Source of the DNA: Candidatus Pantoea deserta
GTDB lineage: Bacteria > Pseudomonadota > Gammaproteobacteria > Enterobacterales > Enterobacteriaceae
Reading direction: 5' to 3'
DNA: 64,000 nucleotides
Assembly (NCBI RefSeq): GCF_003813865.1
Contig: NZ_RMVG01000009.1
Coordinates: 114,317 to 178,316 of the forward strand
In this document: piece after piece, positions 60,437 to 64,000 of the stretch
Position numbering within the stretch: position 1 is the stretch's first letter
Layout: each line of letters begins with the position of its first letter
Position numbers and translations under genes: made by a program
Notes under the pieces: model-generated
What the model saw: only the letters and a program-made list of their open reading frames with translations
Database searches by the model: none
Told to the model about the DNA's origin: nothing

Positions 60437-63001
60437 TTAAACAGCCTCAGAGGAAATACAGTACGCCGCCACAATCTCCTCCAGCGGCTGAGGTTTGCCG
60501 ATGTAGTAGCCTTGCAGCGCATCGCACTCCAGCTTCTGAAGCAGTTCCATCTGGCGCGCGGTTTCAACGCCTTCCGCGGTAATCGTCAGAGAATAGGCTT
60601 TACCCAGTCCCACCATGTTTTCTACGATTTGATGCGCCTGCGATGAGTCATTAAGCGGAAAGATAAAGGATTTGTCGATCTTAATGCCGTCAAACGGAAA
60701 GGTATGCAGATAGCTCAGCGAGGCGTAGCCTGTGCCAAAATCATCGATTAAAAACTTCACTCCCAGCGCCTTGATCGCCAGCATGACCTCAAGCGTGGTG
60801 TCAGGATCCTGGAGCATGGCATTCTCCGTTACCTCAATCTCCAGGCGATGGCTTGGCAGCCCGGTTAACTCCAGCGCGGTACGGATACGCTTAGGCAATC
60901 CCTTATCGCGAAACTCAACTGCGGAAAGGTTAACCGACACCGCCAGATCCCGGAGGTCACGCCGCGCATCTGCGCATGCCCTGTGCAACACCCAGTCGCT
61001 GAGTACGCTAATCAGGCCCGTTTCCTCTGCCAGCGGAATAAACTGATCGGGCATCAGGATGCCGTGCTGCGCATGATGCCAGCGCACCAGCGCCTCGACC
61101 GCGGTCACGCGCGCGCTGCGGACATCGTAGCGCGGCTGCCAGGCAAGCCGAAGCTGGTCGGTCTGGATCGCCTCACGCAGCTCGCGCTCCATCTCGCGGC
61201 GCTGGACGATTTTTTCCCCCATATCGCGCTGAAAGAATACCCAGTTATTGCGCCCGGCATTCTTGGCTTTGTACAGGGCAATATCCGCGTAGCGCAGCAG
61301 ATCGCCCGGATTATCAGCATCCTCTGGCGCCAGCGCCACGCCAAGGCTTGCGCCGATAAAGACTTCCCCTCCGTTAATGGCGAAGGGCAGATTGATTTGC
61401 GCAATGATACGGCGGCAAAGTTCCTCGATCTCCTCGCGGCTGTTAGCGTCAAAGACGATCATAATAAATTCGTCGCCGCCCAGACGGGCAGTCATACCGG
61501 CCTCATTCAGGCAGGCGTTAAAACGCGCGGAGACGTCATGCAGAACGCTGTCGCCTGCGGCATGACCATAGAGATCGTTAACGGGTTTGAACTTATCCAG
61601 ATCGATCATGATCACCGCCAGCGGGCAATCGCCATGCAGGGTTCCGTTGAGTTTGCCCGCCAGACAGGCGTTCATCTGCGCGCGGTTGGGCAAGCCCGTT
61701 AGCTCGTCAAACTGCGAGAGGTATTTAACGCGCGCCTCTGCTTCGACTTCTAAGGTCACATCAGTCGCCGTGCCGCGATAACCTCTCTTGCCATGCGCCA
61801 GCATCACGGGCCGCAGCGTCAGATTGCAGAAGCGAATATGCTGCTGCGCGGAGCGGTAGCGGCAGCGTGACAGGATCACCGGTTCGCCGGTCTCGTCGTG
61901 CTGCGCCAGGCGCGGCAGCAGATCGATATCGTCCAGTAAAAAACGGTGTAGCGGCTGGCCGAGCCAGGCCTGGCTATGATAGCCGGTCACCGCAGGGAAT
62001 CGTCCGGAGATCCACGTAAAGCAAAGCTGCGCATCGGCCTCCCAGATCCAGTCGGTAATGGTCTCCGCCACGTCGCGAAAGCGCTGTTCGCTGGCGGTCA
62101 GCGCCTGCTGACTCTGCTCCAGCAGAAAGGTGCTGACATCGCTGTGCCGTGCTTTTCGCAAGGCGTTACGCATCAGCATAAACGCGGTGAAAAAGGTGCC
62201 GCACATCATCAACACCAGCAGCGGCAGCAGCCAGGTCAGCAGCGCGCCGCCGGGATTATCGCTCTGCCATTTCAGCATCACCGTTCCACCCATAGTCGGC
62301 ACGCGATACAGATGAATATCCTGCGAAGCGGCGTAGGTAAGCTTTTTGATGCCGTACTCATCCCCCATGTTCTCCAGCTTCGCGGGCGTCAGCCGATCGA
62401 TAAAAATCATAACCGAGTGCGCGTCTTCGACCGAATCCACGCTGCGATCGCCGCCGGGGGTGATCCAGGCCGCACCGACCAGCGCGACCTGACCGCCCGC
62501 CACCAGCAGGCGCGACAGGGCATTGCCGTCGTTTTGCCGCAGCAGATCTGTAAGGCGTTTGAGCGAATCTTGCCCCAGCCATGCCTCAATACTTTGCCGC
62601 TGTAGCCTGCCGTTGAGCACGCTGTATCGCGTTCGACCATCGGGACCGATAACAAAAACGCCTTCATAGCCAAAGGTCTGAAAAAGCGATTCGCCCAGAT
62701 TCTGGTTACGCCACGCCCAGTCGAGATTCAGCGTGAGATGCAAATTGTCATAGGCTTCTCCCCATTCCGCATTATCGCTCAGGTGAAAACGCATACTCTC
62801 TTCGCGACTGGCGAAGGCTTTGTCCAGCAACAGCACGCTGTGCTGGTCGGCCTTATCATTAAGATCGTCTGCGACGCAGAGAAGCGCGGTAAACCCGGCA
62901 AAGAAAGAGAGGCCGAGCAGAGCCAGCATCAGAATCATGGGCTTTCTGACCAGGCCGCGCGCGCGTCCGTCAGCAGGAGGATGCAAAGAGAGAAAAGTCA
63001 T
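60437..63001 (-). CDS. CHASE4-PAS-GGDEF-EAL c-di-GMP signalling protein
   Basis: 854-aa inner-membrane protein. Order: membrane helix (about 22-44), periplasmic CHASE4-like sensor (45-255, with SDNAEWGEAYDNL), second helix (about 258-280), PAS (about 310-430), GGDEF (about 435-595) and EAL (about 605-850). GGDEF is intact as GGDEF at 508-512. EAL is intact: EALVRW starting at 636, NLSAVEF, EVTENAM, DDFGTGYASL, KIDKSF, EGVET and QGYYIGKP carry the metal and catalytic residues. Both synthesis and breakdown of c-di-GMP are possible; in most such hybrids the phosphodiesterase dominates. Together with the nearby cyclase it forms an opposing pair. Confidence 0.93.
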   Translation of the reverse strand: MTFLSLHPPADGRARGLVRKPMILMLALLGLSFFAGFTALLCVADDLNDKADQHSVLLLDKAFASREESMRFHLSDNAEWGEAYDNLHLTLNLDWAWRNQNLGESLFQTFGYEGVFVIGPDGRTRYSVLNGRLQRQSIEAWLGQDSLKRLTDLLRQNDGNALSRLLVAGGQVALVGAAWITPGGDRSVDSVEDAHSVMIFIDRLTPAKLENMGDEYGIKKLTYAASQDIHLYRVPTMGGTVMLKWQSDNPGGALLTWLLPLLVLMMCGTFFTAFMLMRNALRKARHSDVSTFLLEQSQQALTASEQRFRDVAETITDWIWEADAQLCFTWISGRFPAVTGYHSQAWLGQPLHRFLLDDIDLLPRLAQHDETGEPVILSRCRYRSAQQHIRFCNLTLRPVMLAHGKRGYRGTATDVTLEVEAEARVKYLSQFDELTGLPNRAQMNACLAGKLNGTLHGDCPLAVIMIDLDKFKPVNDLYGHAAGDSVLHDVSARFNACLNEAGMTARLGGDEFIMIVFDANSREEIEELCRRIIAQINLPFAINGGEVFIGASLGVALAPEDADNPGDLLRYADIALYKAKNAGRNNWVFFQRDMGEKIVQRREMERELREAIQTDQLRLAWQPRYDVRSARVTAVEALVRWHHAQHGILMPDQFIPLAEETGLISVLSDWVLHRACADARRDLRDLAVSVNLSAVEFRDKGLPKRIRTALELTGLPSHRLEIEVTENAMLQDPDTTLEVMLAIKALGVKFLIDDFGTGYASLSYLHTFPFDGIKIDKSFIFPLNDSSQAHQIVENMVGLGKAYSLTITAEGVETARQMELLQKLECDALQGYYIGKPQPLEEIVAAYCISSEAV

Positions 63002-63146
63002 AACGGTTCGCCGCGCCTGATAGATAAAAGTGCATCTGGAATATATGTTGTTGTTATCGGCAACAGAGGCGCTGGGCTTCAGCGTTGTCAGGCAGGAATG
63101 AGAGATAATACAGGTCCGGCGGCAGAGTGCGCCGGATCCGAAAAGA

Positions 63147-63776
63147 TTACTTGTTGCTTTTACTCATATTATCAAACTGTTGGGTAAGATAAGAGCTGGT
63201 GTTGTTCAGCGCGCTCATTACCGTATCCAGGTGGGTAAACTGCGTTTTGTAGCGGTTGATGGTCGCATCAATCTTTTTGCTGGCCTGGTTATAGTGATCC
63301 GTCAGCTGATTAAGCTTTTTACTGATGCTGTCGGTCGCGCTCTGTAGCACGCCTTTGCTGTTAAGGATCGCGCTCAGGCTGGTGGCCATACCGGTAGCGA
63401 TGCCGCTTTTCTTGCCGTCTCCGGTAAAAATATCGCGGATGGCGTCTGGCTTCACCGTCAGCGCGCTGCCAAGCTTGTCTGCATCCAGCTTAAGCTTACC
63501 GCTGGCGGGATCGGAGGCAATACCTGCCTGAGTCAGCGTCTTGTAGACAGCCGAGCCGGAACCGTTAGCGAGAATGCCTTTTAACTGCGTCTGGATAATA
63601 CGCAGCGTACCGTCGCCCAGCAGCGCGCCGTTTTTACTGTCCTGATCTTTTCCGGCATCGACCGGCGTGTATTTGGTCAGGTTCGCCATGGTGTCCTGCA
63701 AGCCGTTACAGGCGTTTACCCAGTCGGTAATGGCGGTTTTGGCTTTACCGGTGTCGCTGGTGACGCTCAGCGTCTG
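63147..63776 (-). pseudogene. fliD: FliD (flagellar cap) C-terminal fragment, 5' end lost
   Basis: Minus-strand frame from about 63776 to stop at 63147 matches the last about 210 residues of FliD: QTLSVTSDTGKAKTAITDWV, LLGDGTLRIIQTQLKG, then the helical SDTISKKLNQL-like tail and SSYLTQQFDNMSKSNK, the usual C-terminus. An intact FliD is about 470 aa. Upstream of 63776 the similarity stops abruptly and the frame meets TAA about 35 bases further. fliS and fliT, which normally follow fliD, are missing; the next gene in that direction is the GGDEF-EAL gene. The fragment cannot make a functional filament cap. Confidence 0.85.
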
Positions 63777-63960
63777 AAGCCATACGAAGCCACTCTCCTT
63801 TCGAATAATGCTTCCTTAATGTATTAAGTTTGGCCAATTCAGCATTGTTAAGACAACCACCAACACAATAAATTCGTAATTTTTTTGGTAGTAAGTTACA
63901 CTTTGAGTTTGAATATTTTGTATCCTTAGCATTCAAAAAATGCGATTGTTCATTTGCCAT
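63775..63960 (-). pseudogene. AT-rich ORF truncated by fusion to fliD
   Basis: ATG 63960 follows AAAAGAGTTTAT. The first 62 codons are AT-rich and encode a basic protein: CVGGCLNNAELAKLNTLRKH then YSKGEWLRMAS. That last pattern (ELA.LN..R..Y.KGEWLRMA) resembles ribbon-helix-helix relaxosome accessory proteins of mobilisable plasmids (MobC/NikA-like). From about 63775 the codons are those of fliD in another frame, ending at 63745. So the native gene is cut at its 3' end. Family call is tentative; the abrupt change of composition is plain. Confidence 0.5.
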
Positions 63961-64000
63961 ATAAACTCTTTTTATATGTTATATTTAAAGTAATCAACTA
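63777..64000. mobile_element. Edge of inserted AT-rich foreign DNA
   Basis: Base composition drops sharply from the GC-rich fliD fragment to strongly AT-rich DNA at about 63777, and continues to the window end. It interrupts fliD and contains the start of an unrelated gene. No terminal inverted repeat or target duplication can be judged since the other end is outside. Confidence 0.55.

Noticed and set aside
60210..60440. 76-codon plus-strand ORF after the diguanylate cyclase
   Set aside because: No ribosome site or family match and partly opposite a decayed LysR gene; likely chance.

Overview
The window reads as chromosomal DNA of an Enterobacterales gammaproteobacterium, most like the Pantoea/Mixta/Erwinia group. 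This is inferred from a complete narK-narGHJI locus, an omptin, yebG with a LexA box, ProP-like and UlaA-like transporters, a diaminobutyrate aminotransferase/decarboxylase pair and a FliD fragment, all in moderately GC-rich, densely packed DNA. No rRNA, tRNA, CRISPR array or intact transposase was seen.

Layout. 1-3074: a GNAT acetyltransferase (cut by the window edge) and a three-gene polar amino-acid ABC importer. 3699-5053: a two-gene HAM1-like/SIR2-like pair joined by an ATGA overlap, the best candidate for an unusual defence system. 5121-5557: SOS-controlled yebG. 5605-5709: an unannotated 34-aa membrane protein gene. 5856-13451: exported amidohydrolase, omptin protease, ProP-type transporter, SDR, glutamate dehydrogenase and a RidA-family gene with an in-frame amber codon. 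13713-17418: TonB-dependent receptor with a periplasmic binding protein (no permease or ATPase), then a lipoprotein. 17883-22381: Na+/solute symporter, sialidase-like Asp-box protein, YhcH-family protein and SDR in one operon, with a convergent exported SGNH hydrolase. 23010-24137: acyltransferase-3 membrane protein.

24570-30811 is a more AT-rich sugar island: an ascorbate-type PTS (EIIA, EIIB, EIIC), an AlsE-like epimerase and a fructose-type PTS (EIIA, EIIB, EIIC), all leftward, diverging from a LacI-family regulator across two identical 12-bp palindromes. 30983-36327: CorA-type channel, TIM-barrel isomerase, B3/B4-domain protein, small periplasmic protein, and an MFS exporter divergent from its likely TetR repressor around a perfect 10-5-10 dyad.

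37179-45222 is the anaerobic nitrate respiration operon narK-narGHJI behind a long leader with an FNR-type site and a NarL/NarP 7-2-7 site; narXL is not next to it. 45439-48291: DUF1275 protein, SRPBCC protein and UbiD-type decarboxylase. 48349-51216: dat-ddc, predicted to make 1,3-diaminopropane. 51660-53855: LysR regulator divergent from a CMD/tautomerase/DUF4865 operon. 53957-57168: YdeP-type molybdoprotein and a convergent aldo/keto reductase. 57256-63001: MlrA-like MerR regulator, a diguanylate cyclase, a decayed LysR tail and a CHASE4-PAS-GGDEF-EAL protein. 63147-64000: the 3' end of fliD joined abruptly to AT-rich foreign DNA.

Where several start codons were possible, starts were chosen by ribosome-binding site, signal peptide or family N-terminus. 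All functional statements are from reading the sequence and from memory of protein families; no database search was run.
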